Made by a program: the position numbers and the translations under genes. This document shows positions 43,226 through 51,623 of a stretch of DNA of 64,000 nucleotides, piece by piece. Location: NCBI GenBank assembly GCA_019749945.1, contig JAIEPF010000021.1, positions 62,001 through 126,000 on the forward strand. The letters run 5' to 3'. The DNA is from Burkholderiales bacterium. GTDB lineage: Bacteria > Pseudomonadota > Gammaproteobacteria > Burkholderiales > SG8-41. The notes beneath the pieces are model-generated. The model had not been told where the DNA came from. It did no database searches and was given only the letters and a program-made list of their open reading frames with translations. Positions within the stretch are counted from its first letter, which is position 1. Each line of letters starts with the position of its first letter.

Positions 43226-44818
43226 ATGATCAAGACTGTTTCTGCCCGGCAATTGCGGCAAATGTTCGACGATGGTGGCGAAATCGCCGTGCTCGATGTG
43301 CGCGAGGAAGGGGTCTATTCGCAGGATGGCCACCTGTTGCGGGTGTCCAACGTACCGCTCAGCATGCTCGAGCTGCGCGTGCCGGCGCTGCTGCCGCGCG
43401 AGGCGGTGCGCATCATCGTCTGCGACGGCGGTGAGGGACTGGCCGCGCTGGCGGCTGAGCGGATGATCAGCGGCGGTTACAGCGATGTCGCGGTGCTGGC
43501 CGGTGGCACCCCCGCCTGGGCTGCCGCCGGGTTCCGGCTGTATACGGGGGTGTATGTGCCGAGCAAGGCTTTTGGCGAATACATCCAGCATGAAGACGCA
43601 CCGCCTGAAGTCACCGCTGCAGAGCTCAATGACTGGATCAAGGCGGGCAAGGATATGGTGGTGGTCGACAGCCGGCCGCTGGCGGAATTCAGGCGCAACA
43701 GCATACCCGGCGCCTACGACTGCCCGAGTGCGGAACTGCCGTACCGCATGCCGGCCTTTGTGCGATCACCGGAGACCACGGTGATCGTCAACTGCGGCGG
43801 GCGCACGCGCAGCATCATCGGCGCGCAGGTGCTGATCAATGCCGGATTTCCCAATCCGGTCTATGCGTTGAAGGACGGCACGCAGGGCTGGAAGCTCGCC
43901 GGTTTTCAGCTCAATCATGGCCGGACTGAAGCGGTGCCAGTGCCGTCAGAGAACGGACTGACATGGCCGCAACAGGCGGCACAACGGGTTGCCCGGCGTT
44001 TTGGCATCCGCTGCATCGATGCTGCACGGTTGCAGCAGTTGCGCGCCGATGCGACACGCACGCTGTACCTGTTCGATGTACGCAATCCGGAGGAATTCGA
44101 ACAGGGGCATGTGCCGGGTGCGCAGTCCGCGCCCGGCGGGCAACTGGTGCAGGCGACGGACACTTTCATCGCGGTGCGTCCGTCGGTGGTCGTACTGACT
44201 GACAACGACGGCATCCGTGCAACCATGACGGCGGCCTGGCTGGTACAGATGGGGCATGACGAAGTTTATGTTCATGCCGCCACGCAGGGCGCCGAGCGCG
44301 GGGCCTTGCCGCTGCATCTGCTCGCGGGTGCCAGGCCCTGCGCCGCATCGGTCAGCGTGGCGGAACTGAAAGCGCTGCTGGCCGGGGGAAGGGCGCAGGT
44401 GGTCGATTTCGCCACCAGCCTGCAGTACCGCGAAGGCCATATTCCGGGTGCCTGGCATGTCGTGCGTTCGCGGCTGGCGGCGCAATTGCCGAAAATTCCG
44501 GCGACGCCGCTACTGGTGTTCACTGCAGCCGAAGAAGCGCTGGCGCAGCTGGCCGCGACAGATGCGGCTGCGCTGACCGCGACCCCGGTCAAGGTCCTTG
44601 CGGGCGGCAATGCGGCATGGATTGCTGCGGGCGGCACCATGGAGACTGGTGATGCGCGCATGACGGGCGAAGCGGATGACCTGAGCTACCGCGCGCTGGA
44701 TCGCAAAGACAATGTCGAGAAGGCGATGCTCGAGTACCTGAGCTGGGAGGTCGATCTGCTCAATGCGGTGACCAGCGATCCTGATTTCGATTTTCGGCGC
44801 TTCCCCACGCCCACTTAA
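43226..44818 (+). CDS. four-module rhodanese-like protein
   Basis: A 530-residue protein of four rhodanese modules (about 1-105, 125-230, 255-365, 375-470). Modules 1 and 2 keep an active-site cysteine (Cys66 in IIVCDGGEG, Cys190 in VIVNCGGRTRS). In modules 3 and 4 that position is Thr325 ('VVVLTDNDG') and Thr433 ('LLVFTAAEE'), so they are probably structural or bind partners. No signal peptide. Sulfur-carrier roles with persulfide transfer are typical. Start ATG 43226 chosen because the longer frame lacks protein character. Confidence 0.88.
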   Translation: MIKTVSARQLRQMFDDGGEIAVLDVREEGVYSQDGHLLRVSNVPLSMLELRVPALLPREAVRIIVCDGGEGLAALAAERMISGGYSDVAVLAGGTPAWAAAGFRLYTGVYVPSKAFGEYIQHEDAPPEVTAAELNDWIKAGKDMVVVDSRPLAEFRRNSIPGAYDCPSAELPYRMPAFVRSPETTVIVNCGGRTRSIIGAQVLINAGFPNPVYALKDGTQGWKLAGFQLNHGRTEAVPVPSENGLTWPQQAAQRVARRFGIRCIDAARLQQLRADATRTLYLFDVRNPEEFEQGHVPGAQSAPGGQLVQATDTFIAVRPSVVVLTDNDGIRATMTAAWLVQMGHDEVYVHAATQGAERGALPLHLLAGARPCAASVSVAELKALLAGGRAQVVDFATSLQYREGHIPGAWHVVRSRLAAQLPKIPATPLLVFTAAEEALAQLAATDAAALTATPVKVLAGGNAAWIAAGGTMETGDARMTGEADDLSYRALDRKDNVEKAMLEYLSWEVDLLNAVTSDPDFDFRRFPTPT

Positions 44819-44844
44819 AATAATCAATATAAACATATAGTTAA
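44817..44844. repeat. AT-rich intergenic motif, second copy of AACATATAGTTA
   Basis: Directly after the rhodanese stop, an AT-rich 28-nt segment contains AAACATATAGTTA, shared with 15939-15952. See that entry for weaker relatives. Both lie just downstream of a gene end. Confidence 0.3.
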
Positions 44845-44900
44845 ATATTATTCTCGGAAAACGTGGCAACACGGGTTGACCATGACCTGGCCCGCAGGTA

Positions 44901-44936
44901 TTCTGTTTAACAGAACATAGTTCTGTCAGACAGAAC
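44901..44936. promoter_or_regulatory. tandem inverted repeats, candidate IclR operator
   Basis: TTCTGTTTAACAGAA (44901-44915, arms of 6 with a 3-nt centre) and GTTCTGTCAGACAGAAC (44920-44936, perfect 8-1-8) share the TTCTGT/ACAGAA half-sites and are centred 20 bp apart, two helix turns. They lie 31 nt before the Bug gene at 44967, which is followed 8 nt later by an IclR-family regulator gene. A cooperatively bound operator is the simplest reading. Confidence 0.72.
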
Positions 44937-44966
44937 ATCAGTCAATCCAGCCAAGGAGGAGTTTCC

Positions 44967-45941
44967 ATGAGTGCGAAGCAAATGCGCGGCCTTGTCGCCG
45001 CGGCAACGTGTTTGGTGTTTTGCGGGAGCGTATGGGCGCAGGGCGCTTATCCGACGAAAACGGTGACCCTGGTCGTGCCGTATTCGGCGGGGGGCAGCAC
45101 CGATCTGATCACGCGCCTGATCGCACGCGAACTGACCCTGCAGATGGGCCGCCAGGTGGTGGTCGATAATCGCGTCGGCGGCAGCGGCGTGATCGGCTGG
45201 AGCAGCGTGGCGCGTGCGCCCGCCGACGGTTATACGCTGCTCGCGACGGAACTCTCCTTCACTATTGCGCCTGGCCTGTTGACGAACCTGCCGTTTGATG
45301 CGCGCAAGGGTTTCCAGCAGATCGCCACGGCGACTTCGGTGCCGCATGTGCAGGTGGTGACGCCTTCGTTGCCGGTGAAAAACGTCAAGGAACTGATCGC
45401 ACTCGCCAAGGCACGTCCCGGTGAACTGAATTTCGGTTCGGGCGGCACCGGCACCAACACCCATCTCGGCTCTGAGCTGTTCAAGAGTGTGACCGGAACC
45501 AATTTGACACACATCCCGTACAAGGGCGCCGGTGCGGTGCTGACCGAACTGATGGCCGGCCAGGTGCAGGTGCTGATCTCGGCGGCGCCGACGGTGCTGC
45601 CGTATATCGCCTCGAAACGGCTGCGGCCACTGATGGTGACCGACGACAAGCGCGCCGCCGTGCTGCCCGATGTGCCGACCGCGGTCGAACTGAACCTGCC
45701 TAAAATGGTGATGAAATTCTGGGTGGGCTATTCGGCGCCGGCGGGAACGCCGCAGCCGGTGGTCGACCGGCTGAACAAGGAAATTGTCACCGCGGTGAAT
45801 GCGCCTGAGGCAAAGAAGCGTTTCACCGAAATGGGCACCGATGCCATTGGCAACAGCAGTTCCGACGCGACGAAACTGGTCAGCGACGAAATCGACCGCT
45901 GGACGGCGGTGATCAAGGCTGCGGGTATCAAGGCGCAATAG
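44967..45941 (+). CDS. Bug/TctC-family periplasmic solute-binding protein
   Basis: A 324-residue binding protein with AAGGAGGAG before ATG. The leader is cut near VWAQ (24). Pocket loop SAGGSTDL; second lobe DNRVGGSGVIGW; 'LTHIPYKGAGAVLTELMAGQ'. It heads the operon with the IclR regulator, an HMG-CoA-lyase-like enzyme and probably a class III CoA-transferase, which suggests uptake of a dicarboxylate that is then activated as a CoA ester. Confidence 0.93.
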   Translation: MSAKQMRGLVAAATCLVFCGSVWAQGAYPTKTVTLVVPYSAGGSTDLITRLIARELTLQMGRQVVVDNRVGGSGVIGWSSVARAPADGYTLLATELSFTIAPGLLTNLPFDARKGFQQIATATSVPHVQVVTPSLPVKNVKELIALAKARPGELNFGSGGTGTNTHLGSELFKSVTGTNLTHIPYKGAGAVLTELMAGQVQVLISAAPTVLPYIASKRLRPLMVTDDKRAAVLPDVPTAVELNLPKMVMKFWVGYSAPAGTPQPVVDRLNKEIVTAVNAPEAKKRFTEMGTDAIGNSSSDATKLVSDEIDRWTAVIKAAGIKAQ

Positions 45942-45949
45942 AGACGAAG

Positions 45950-46699
45950 ATGCAAAAGCAGAAACCGGATGCAGAACCTGCTGGTGGCGTGGCCGCTGTC
46001 GAACGCGCGCTGACAATCCTTGATACGTTCACCGAAAGGGACCACACGCTGACACTGGCTCAGGTCGCGACGCGTACCGGTTTCTACAAAAGCACGATTC
46101 TGCGGCTGGCGGTTTCGCTGGAGAAACGCGGTTACCTGATTCGCCTCGCCGACGGCGGCTGGCGGCTGGGCGCGGCCGCGTCGCGGCTGGGTGCCGTGTA
46201 TCAGTCGGCCTTTGATCTGGGCGACATTGTCGAGCCGGTGCTGCAGCAGGTAATGGCGCAGACCGGCGAGACCGTGGCGTTTCATGTACGCGAAGGCAAG
46301 GTACGCGTCAGCCTCTACCGTGTCGAATCGCTGCAGCGCATTCGCGACCATGTGCGTCAGGGTGAGCATCTGCCGCTGGATCGCGGCGCCGGCGGCAAGG
46401 TGCTGCTGGCGTTTTCCGGTGTCAAAGGCGCCGAGGCCGAAGGTATTCGCCGCGACATGGTGTTCATCTCCCTGGGCAACCGCATTGCCGATCTTGGCGG
46501 CATTGCCTCGCCGGTCTTCGGCGCGGGCCAGAAGCTGATCGGTGCGCTGACCGTCAGCGTACCGCTGTCGCGGCTGGACGAGGCGGCCGTATCCCGGTTC
46601 CGGCAGGTGGTGCTGGCGCATGCCGCGGCGCTGACACGGTCTCTCGGTGGCGACTCCTCCGTGTTTCCATCGGCCAAACTGGCGCGCAACCGCACCTGA
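45950..46699 (+). CDS. IclR-family transcriptional regulator
   Basis: A 249-residue regulator. The winged helix (18-75) has 'VERALTILDTFTER' and 'GFYKSTILRLAVSLEKRGYL'; the effector domain has 'GAGGKVLLAFSG' and 'IASPVFGAGQKLIGALTVSVP'. It is the second gene of the operon and would control it through the two inverted repeats at 44901 and 44920. Confidence 0.92.
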   Translation: MQKQKPDAEPAGGVAAVERALTILDTFTERDHTLTLAQVATRTGFYKSTILRLAVSLEKRGYLIRLADGGWRLGAAASRLGAVYQSAFDLGDIVEPVLQQVMAQTGETVAFHVREGKVRVSLYRVESLQRIRDHVRQGEHLPLDRGAGGKVLLAFSGVKGAEAEGIRRDMVFISLGNRIADLGGIASPVFGAGQKLIGALTVSVPLSRLDEAAVSRFRQVVLAHAAALTRSLGGDSSVFPSAKLARNRT

Positions 46700-46722
46700 A
46701 CACTCATTTAAAGAGAATTTTA

Positions 46723-47664
46723 ATGAATGACGATATCGACATCCTGATCAGCGAAGTGGGGCCGCGCGACGGCCTGCAGAACACCAAGCAGTTCATGACC
46801 ACCGAGTACAAGAAAAAATGGATCAGCGCCGCTGCCGCTGCCGGCATCCGCGAAATCGAGGTGTGTTCCTTCGTGCCGCCGAAGCTGATTCCGCAGATGG
46901 CGGATGCCGCCGAGGTGGTTGCGCACAGCCTGACCACCCCGGGATTGAATGTCGCGGCGCTGGCGCCCAACTTCAGAGGCGCGCAGGGCGCGATGGAAGC
47001 GGGGGTGCACAAGCTGACACTGACGATTTCGGTATCCAAGGCGCACAGCCTGGCCAATGTGCGCATGACGCCGGACGAAGCCATCGCCAGCGCGAAAAAA
47101 ATCTGTGATTTCCGCGACAGCCTGCCCAAAGAGCGGCGTCCGATCATCGAGTCCGGCCTGTCGACGGTGTTCGGCTGCACGCTGGAGGGCGCGGTCAGCG
47201 AAGATGAGGTCGTGCGTATGGCCGTGGCCTCGGTGGAAGCCGGCTGCGATGAAGTCGGTCTGGCCGATACCACCGGTTACGCCAATCCGGAACAGATCCG
47301 CCGCGTGTTCAAAAAAGTCCGTGCCGCCATTGGCGACAAACTGTCCGGCGCGCATCTGCACAACACGCGCGGGCTGGGACTCGCCAATGTCGTCGCGGCG
47401 CTGGATGTCGGTGTCACCACCTTCGACAGTTCACTCGGCGGCCTTGGTGGCTGCCCGTTTGCGCCGGGCGCCTCCGGCAACATCGTCACCGAAGACCTGG
47501 TATTCATGCTCGAAGCCATGGGCCTGCGCACGGGTATCGATCTCGAAAAACTGCTGGCCCTGCGCAAAATCCTTGAAGAAGGCATCCCCGATGAACCGCT
47601 GTACGGCTATGTGCCGCTGGCCGGGATTACCAAGGGTTTTGTGCCGGCGACACGTTCGCATTGA
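46723..47664 (+). CDS. HMG-CoA lyase-like enzyme
   Basis: A 313-residue TIM-barrel lyase. Active-site signatures are 'SEVGPRDGLQN' (Arg15, Asp16), 'GAHLHNTRGLGLAN' with the metal-binding histidines, and the 'GLGGCPFAPGASGN' loop with the catalytic cysteine. Relatives cleave 3-hydroxy-3-methylglutaryl-CoA or citramalyl-CoA-like substrates. With the adjacent class III CoA-transferase it can form an activate-and-cleave pair for a branched hydroxydicarboxylate. ATG 46723 follows AAAGAG. Confidence 0.9.
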   Translation: MNDDIDILISEVGPRDGLQNTKQFMTTEYKKKWISAAAAAGIREIEVCSFVPPKLIPQMADAAEVVAHSLTTPGLNVAALAPNFRGAQGAMEAGVHKLTLTISVSKAHSLANVRMTPDEAIASAKKICDFRDSLPKERRPIIESGLSTVFGCTLEGAVSEDEVVRMAVASVEAGCDEVGLADTTGYANPEQIRRVFKKVRAAIGDKLSGAHLHNTRGLGLANVVAALDVGVTTFDSSLGGLGGCPFAPGASGNIVTEDLVFMLEAMGLRTGIDLEKLLALRKILEEGIPDEPLYGYVPLAGITKGFVPATRSH

Positions 47665-47689
47665 AACGATTGTCGTGATATCTCCGATC

Positions 47690-47719
47690 CCCTCTCCCCA
47701 TCGCTTGATGGGGAGAGGG
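47690..47719. repeat. CCCTCTCCCC inverted repeat (dispersed intergenic element type)
   Basis: CCCTCTCCCCAT and ATGGGGAGAGGG form a perfect 12-bp stem around CGCTTG and are followed by TTAGGGTGAGGGG. This sequence pattern is widespread between genes in proteobacteria. No T run follows, so it is more a repeat than a terminator. It lies between the lyase and CoA-transferase genes. Confidence 0.75.
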
Positions 47720-47775
47720 TTAGGGTGAGGGGCAACGATCACGTTATTTATTTTCCAGAAAAAATGGAATCAATC

Positions 47776-48960
47776 ATGACCAAAAAACTTCCCCTCTCAG
47801 GCATCCGCGTCATCGAGTTCTGCCACGTCGTCATGGGCCCGACCTGCGGGCTGGTGCTCGCCGACCTCGGCGCCGAAGTGATCAAGGTCGAGCCGCTCGA
47901 TGGCGACCACACGCGCAAGCTGACCGCATCAGGTGCGGGGTTCTTCCCGACCTATAACCGCAACAAAAAAAGCATCGCGGTCGATCTGAAGTCGGAGCAG
48001 GGCCGTGAACTGGTGCTGAAGCTGATCGCCAGCGCCGATGTGGTCACCGAAAACTTCCGCAGCGGCGCAATGGACAAGCTGGGCTTCGGCTACGACGCGC
48101 TGAAAAAGCTGAAACCGGAAATCATCTACTGCTCGCTGAAGGGTTTCCTGCCCGGACCGTACGAACACCGCACCGGGCTTGATGAAGTGGTGCAGATGAT
48201 GGGCGGCCTGGCCTATATGACGGGTGGGCGTTTCGGACCGCTGCGTGCCGGCGCGTCGGTGAATGACGTGATGGGCGGGGTGTTCGGCGCGGTGGCGATC
48301 CTGGCCGCGCTGAACCAGCGCCATGCCACGGGAGAGGGGCAGTACGTGCAAAGCGCGCTGTTCGAGAACAATGCCTTCCTGATGGCGCAGCACATGCTGG
48401 AGGGCTTTGCCACCGGCCAGCCGGTGAAGCCGATGCCCGACCGCATCCGCGCCTGGGCGCTGTACGACAATTTCAAGACCCGCGAAGGCGAGCTGGTGTT
48501 CGTCGGCGTGGTCACCGACACGCAGTGGAAGGTGTTCTGCGAATCCTTTGGCTTAACGGAGCTTTACAACGATCCGGCGCTGAAAACCAATCCGCAGCGC
48601 GTCGAGGCGCGGCCGCGCATTCTGCCCATCGTCTCGGAAATTTTCAGCAAGATGGCCAAGCAGGAACTGATGGACCGCTGCGAAAAGCTCGGCCTGCCCT
48701 TCGCGCCGATCGCCAAGCCCGAAGACCTGTTCGAAGATCCGCATCTCAACGCCTCGAACGGACTGACGCCCGTGACCTTGAACAACGGCATCAAGACCAA
48801 GGTGCCGGTGCTGCCGATCGAAATGGACGGCCGGCGCTTCGGCATGCGCATCGACATTCCACACATCGGTGAGCACACGCGGGAGGTGCTGAAGTCGGTT
48901 GGTTACAGCGAGGCTGAGGTTGACAGCATGGTCAGCGGCAAAGTCGTTACTGCACGCTGA
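47776..48960 (+). CDS. CaiB/BaiF family (class III) CoA-transferase
   Basis: A 394-residue CoA-transferase. I start it at ATG 47776 (MTKKLPLSGIRVIEF), with 47764 as alternative. The N-terminal 'LADLGAEVIKVEPLDGD' and 'NRNKKSIAVDLKSEQGRE' are family-defining, and the catalytic Asp136 lies in 'GLDEVVQMMGG'. It moves CoA between carboxylates. Located after the HMG-CoA-lyase-like gene, it likely activates the substrate for that lyase. Confidence 0.92.
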   Translation: MTKKLPLSGIRVIEFCHVVMGPTCGLVLADLGAEVIKVEPLDGDHTRKLTASGAGFFPTYNRNKKSIAVDLKSEQGRELVLKLIASADVVTENFRSGAMDKLGFGYDALKKLKPEIIYCSLKGFLPGPYEHRTGLDEVVQMMGGLAYMTGGRFGPLRAGASVNDVMGGVFGAVAILAALNQRHATGEGQYVQSALFENNAFLMAQHMLEGFATGQPVKPMPDRIRAWALYDNFKTREGELVFVGVVTDTQWKVFCESFGLTELYNDPALKTNPQRVEARPRILPIVSEIFSKMAKQELMDRCEKLGLPFAPIAKPEDLFEDPHLNASNGLTPVTLNNGIKTKVPVLPIEMDGRRFGMRIDIPHIGEHTREVLKSVGYSEAEVDSMVSGKVVTAR

Positions 48961-48974
48961 GTCTCGACGGCCCG

Positions 48975-49721
48975 TCAGCAGCTCGCCATCACCTTCCCCC
49001 ATTTCGGGTCGGGTTTCTGCTGCAGGGGTTTCGGCGCCGCGTTCAGCGCCGCCCAGGTGGTCGAGGTGATGTTGAGCAACACCGGTTTGCCGAACTGCGC
49101 TTCGAGAATCGGCACGGCGTGGATCGCGTACCACAGTCCGCCGGGCAGCAGCAGCGCCTGGGCCTGCGGGGCGTCCTGCAGGGCCTGTGCGCCGAGTTCC
49201 AGCGCCAGTTCATGGTCGGCCAGCGGGCTCGACACCTTGTTCTGGTCCAGTGAGCGGCCGCGGGCGCGCAAGGCCACCACTTCGATGCCTGCTTCCTTCA
49301 GATAAGCCGTCAGTGCGGTGTTGACGTTTTCCGGCCAGCGCGTGGCCAGTGCCAGTTTGGTCACGCCGAAATGCTGCAGCGTCGCGATATGCGCTTCAAG
49401 GTCGGTGTCGCAGGGGATGCCGGTGCGCTGGGCGCCTTCGTCGAGGATTTCGCGCATTTTTTTGCGGCCCAGCACCGAAGCCACCGGCACGCCGCTCAGC
49501 GCAATGCGATCGACATTTTTCTTTTTCAGCAGATCAAATGCTTTCCACAGTGCCGGCAATTCGGTTTCAACCGCTGCGAGGCTGTATTCCTTCAGGTTCA
49601 GTCCGGTGGTGACCAGCATCATGCCGTCCGGCGCGACGCGGTAGAACTGGTAGGCGTCCATGTCGGTGTAGAGGTGCGGGATGACGTAACCGAGGTGCAG
49701 CCACGGACTGACGATGCTCAT
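48975..49721 (-). CDS. Asp/Glu racemase-superfamily (arylmalonate decarboxylase/maleate isomerase-like) protein lacking both cysteines
   Basis: A 248-residue protein whose layout fits the maleate isomerase/arylmalonate decarboxylase branch ('VARDG...'-like start, 'HFGVTKLALATRWPENVN', 'LLLPGGLWYAIHAVPILEAQFGKPV'). The two positions that normally carry catalytic cysteines read 'IALSGVPVAS' and 'LLLPGGLWYA', so neither Cys is present; Cys only occurs elsewhere (IPCDTD and the last residue). It may be a non-racemase with another chemistry. It converges on the CoA-transferase gene, 14 nt apart. Confidence 0.7.
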   Translation of the reverse strand: MSIVSPWLHLGYVIPHLYTDMDAYQFYRVAPDGMMLVTTGLNLKEYSLAAVETELPALWKAFDLLKKKNVDRIALSGVPVASVLGRKKMREILDEGAQRTGIPCDTDLEAHIATLQHFGVTKLALATRWPENVNTALTAYLKEAGIEVVALRARGRSLDQNKVSSPLADHELALELGAQALQDAPQAQALLLPGGLWYAIHAVPILEAQFGKPVLLNITSTTWAALNAAPKPLQQKPDPKWGKVMASC

Positions 49722-49873
49722 TGCAGGACTCCCTGGGGGTGGGGTGGTAATGGATGTGCTGCGGCGTATTTCCGGCCTGCATTATCCACGAATGCGCCGA
49801 GACTCTCCCATGTTGGCCGGTTTCGGCTATCCTCGCGGTTCCGCTTTTTTAACCTTTTTCAGAAATCCGCAAC

Positions 49874-51538
49874 ATGGCCCAGTACGTATTTACGATGAAC
49901 CGGGTGAGCCGCGTCGTGCCGCCCAAGCGTGTCATTCTCAAGGACATTTCACTGTCGTTTTTCCCCGGCGCCAAGATCGGCGTGCTCGGCATGAACGGCT
50001 CGGGCAAGTCCAGCCTGCTCAAAATCATGGCCGGCGTCGACAAGGAGTTCGACGGCGAAGCGACACCGATGCCGAATCTGAACATCGGTTTTCTGCCGCA
50101 GGAGCCGCAGCTGAATGCGGAACAGACGGTGCGCGAGGCGGTGGAAGAGGGTCTGGGCGAAGTCTTCGACGCGCAGAAAAAACTCGATGAAATCTATGCG
50201 GCGTACGCCGAGCCCGATGCCGATTTCGACAAACTCGCCGCCGAGCAGGCGAAATACGAAGCGCTGCTGGCCAACGCCGGTTCGGACACCGGGCACCAGC
50301 TTGAAATCGCCGCCGATGCGCTGCGCCTGCCGCCCTGGGATGCCAGGATCGGCACCCTGTCGGGCGGTGAAAAACGCCGCGTTGCCTTGTGCCGGCTGCT
50401 GCTGTCCAAGCCAGACATGCTGCTGCTCGATGAGCCGACCAACCACCTCGATGCCGAAAGCGTCGACTGGCTGGAGCAGTTCCTGCACCGCTTTCCGGGC
50501 ACCGTGGTTGCGGTGACCCATGACCGCTATTTCCTCGACAACGCCGCCGAGTGGATCCTCGAGCTCGACCGCGGCCATGGCATTCCGTGGAAAGGCAATT
50601 ACAGTTCCTGGCTGGAGCAGAAGGAAGACCGGCTGCAGAAGGAAGAAGCGACCGAGTCGGCGCGGCAGAAGGCGCTGAAAAAGGAACTCGAATGGGTGCG
50701 GCAGAATCCGAAGGGCCGCCAGGCCAAATCCAAGGCGCGGATTGCGCGCTTCGAGGAACTGTCGTCCTTCGATTACCAGAAACGTGCCGAGACGCAGGAG
50801 ATTTTCATTCCCGTTGCCGACCGCCTCGGTGACAGCGTGATCGAATTCAAGGAGGTGTCCAAGGGTTACGGCGACCGGTTGCTGATCGACAAATTGTCGT
50901 TTGCGATTCCGCCGGGCGCCATTGTCGGCATCATCGGCCCCAACGGCGCTGGCAAGTCGACCATCTTCCGCATGATTGCCGGCAAGGAAAAACCGGATTC
51001 CGGCGAGATCGTCATCGGCTCGACAGTGAAGCTGGCGATGGTCGACCAGTCGCGCGAATCACTGCCCGATGACAAGACGGCTTGGGAGGCGATTTCCGGC
51101 GGGCTCGACATCATCAATGTCGGCAAGTTCGAAATGCCGTCGCGGGCCTATCTCGGCCGTTTCAATTTCAAGGGCCAGGACCAGCAGAAAAAAGTCGGCA
51201 CCCTGTCCGGCGGTGAACGCGGCCGCTTGCATCTGGCGCATACGCTGCTGACGGGCGCCAATGTATTGCTGCTCGACGAACCGTCCAATGACATCGACGT
51301 CGAAACCCTGCGCGCGCTGGAAGATGCCCTGCTTGAATTCGCCGGTTGCGTGCTGGTGATCTCGCACGACCGCTGGTTCCTCGATCGCATCGCCACGCAC
51401 ATCCTCGCCTTCGAAGGCGATTCGCAGGCGGTGTTTTTCTCCGGCAACTACCAGGAATACGAAGCCGACAAACGCAAGCGCCTGGGTGAAGAGGGCGCCA
51501 AGCCGAAGCGCCTGCGGTTCAAGCCTCTGAAGGGCTAG
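49874..51538 (+). CDS. ettA: energy-dependent translational throttle protein EttA (ABC-F)
   Basis: A 554-residue soluble ABC-F protein that binds the ribosomal E site and senses ADP/ATP. Both ATPase domains are complete: GMNGSGKSS and LSGGEKRRVALC with LDEPTNHLD in the first, GPNGAGKST, LSGGERGRLHLAH and LDEPSNDID in the second. The linker between them is present ('KEELEWVRQNPKGRQAKSKA'-like, residues about 270-300). Its 3' end (about 51317 to 51538) is repeated at 58838-59035 and 60738-60960. Confidence 0.95.
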   Translation: MAQYVFTMNRVSRVVPPKRVILKDISLSFFPGAKIGVLGMNGSGKSSLLKIMAGVDKEFDGEATPMPNLNIGFLPQEPQLNAEQTVREAVEEGLGEVFDAQKKLDEIYAAYAEPDADFDKLAAEQAKYEALLANAGSDTGHQLEIAADALRLPPWDARIGTLSGGEKRRVALCRLLLSKPDMLLLDEPTNHLDAESVDWLEQFLHRFPGTVVAVTHDRYFLDNAAEWILELDRGHGIPWKGNYSSWLEQKEDRLQKEEATESARQKALKKELEWVRQNPKGRQAKSKARIARFEELSSFDYQKRAETQEIFIPVADRLGDSVIEFKEVSKGYGDRLLIDKLSFAIPPGAIVGIIGPNGAGKSTIFRMIAGKEKPDSGEIVIGSTVKLAMVDQSRESLPDDKTAWEAISGGLDIINVGKFEMPSRAYLGRFNFKGQDQQKKVGTLSGGERGRLHLAHTLLTGANVLLLDEPSNDIDVETLRALEDALLEFAGCVLVISHDRWFLDRIATHILAFEGDSQAVFFSGNYQEYEADKRKRLGEEGAKPKRLRFKPLKG

Positions 51539-51570
51539 ATATCCAATAAGTATTTGATTTTATTGATTAT
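51317..51570. repeat. ettA 3'-end repeat, copy 1 (intact gene)
   Basis: The last about 220 bases of ettA plus about 30 bases of the AT-rich flank (CAATAAGTATTTGATT) recur at 60738-60992, and the coding part also at 58838-59035. The copies bracket a 9-kb segment with the second selenoprotein operon. Confidence 0.85.
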
Positions 51571-51573
51571 TTT

Positions 51574-51602
51574 GAAAGCTGCGCCGCAATGACGCAGCTT
51601 TC
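51574..51602. terminator. hairpin between convergent ettA and the UGSC gene
   Basis: GAAAGCTGCG and CGCAGCTTTC form a perfect 10-bp stem around a 9-base loop between two converging genes. There is no long T run on either side, though both flanks are A/T-rich; a bidirectional terminator is possible. Confidence 0.45.
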
Positions 51603-51623
51603 ACACCGTCTTCAGGCGTGGTG

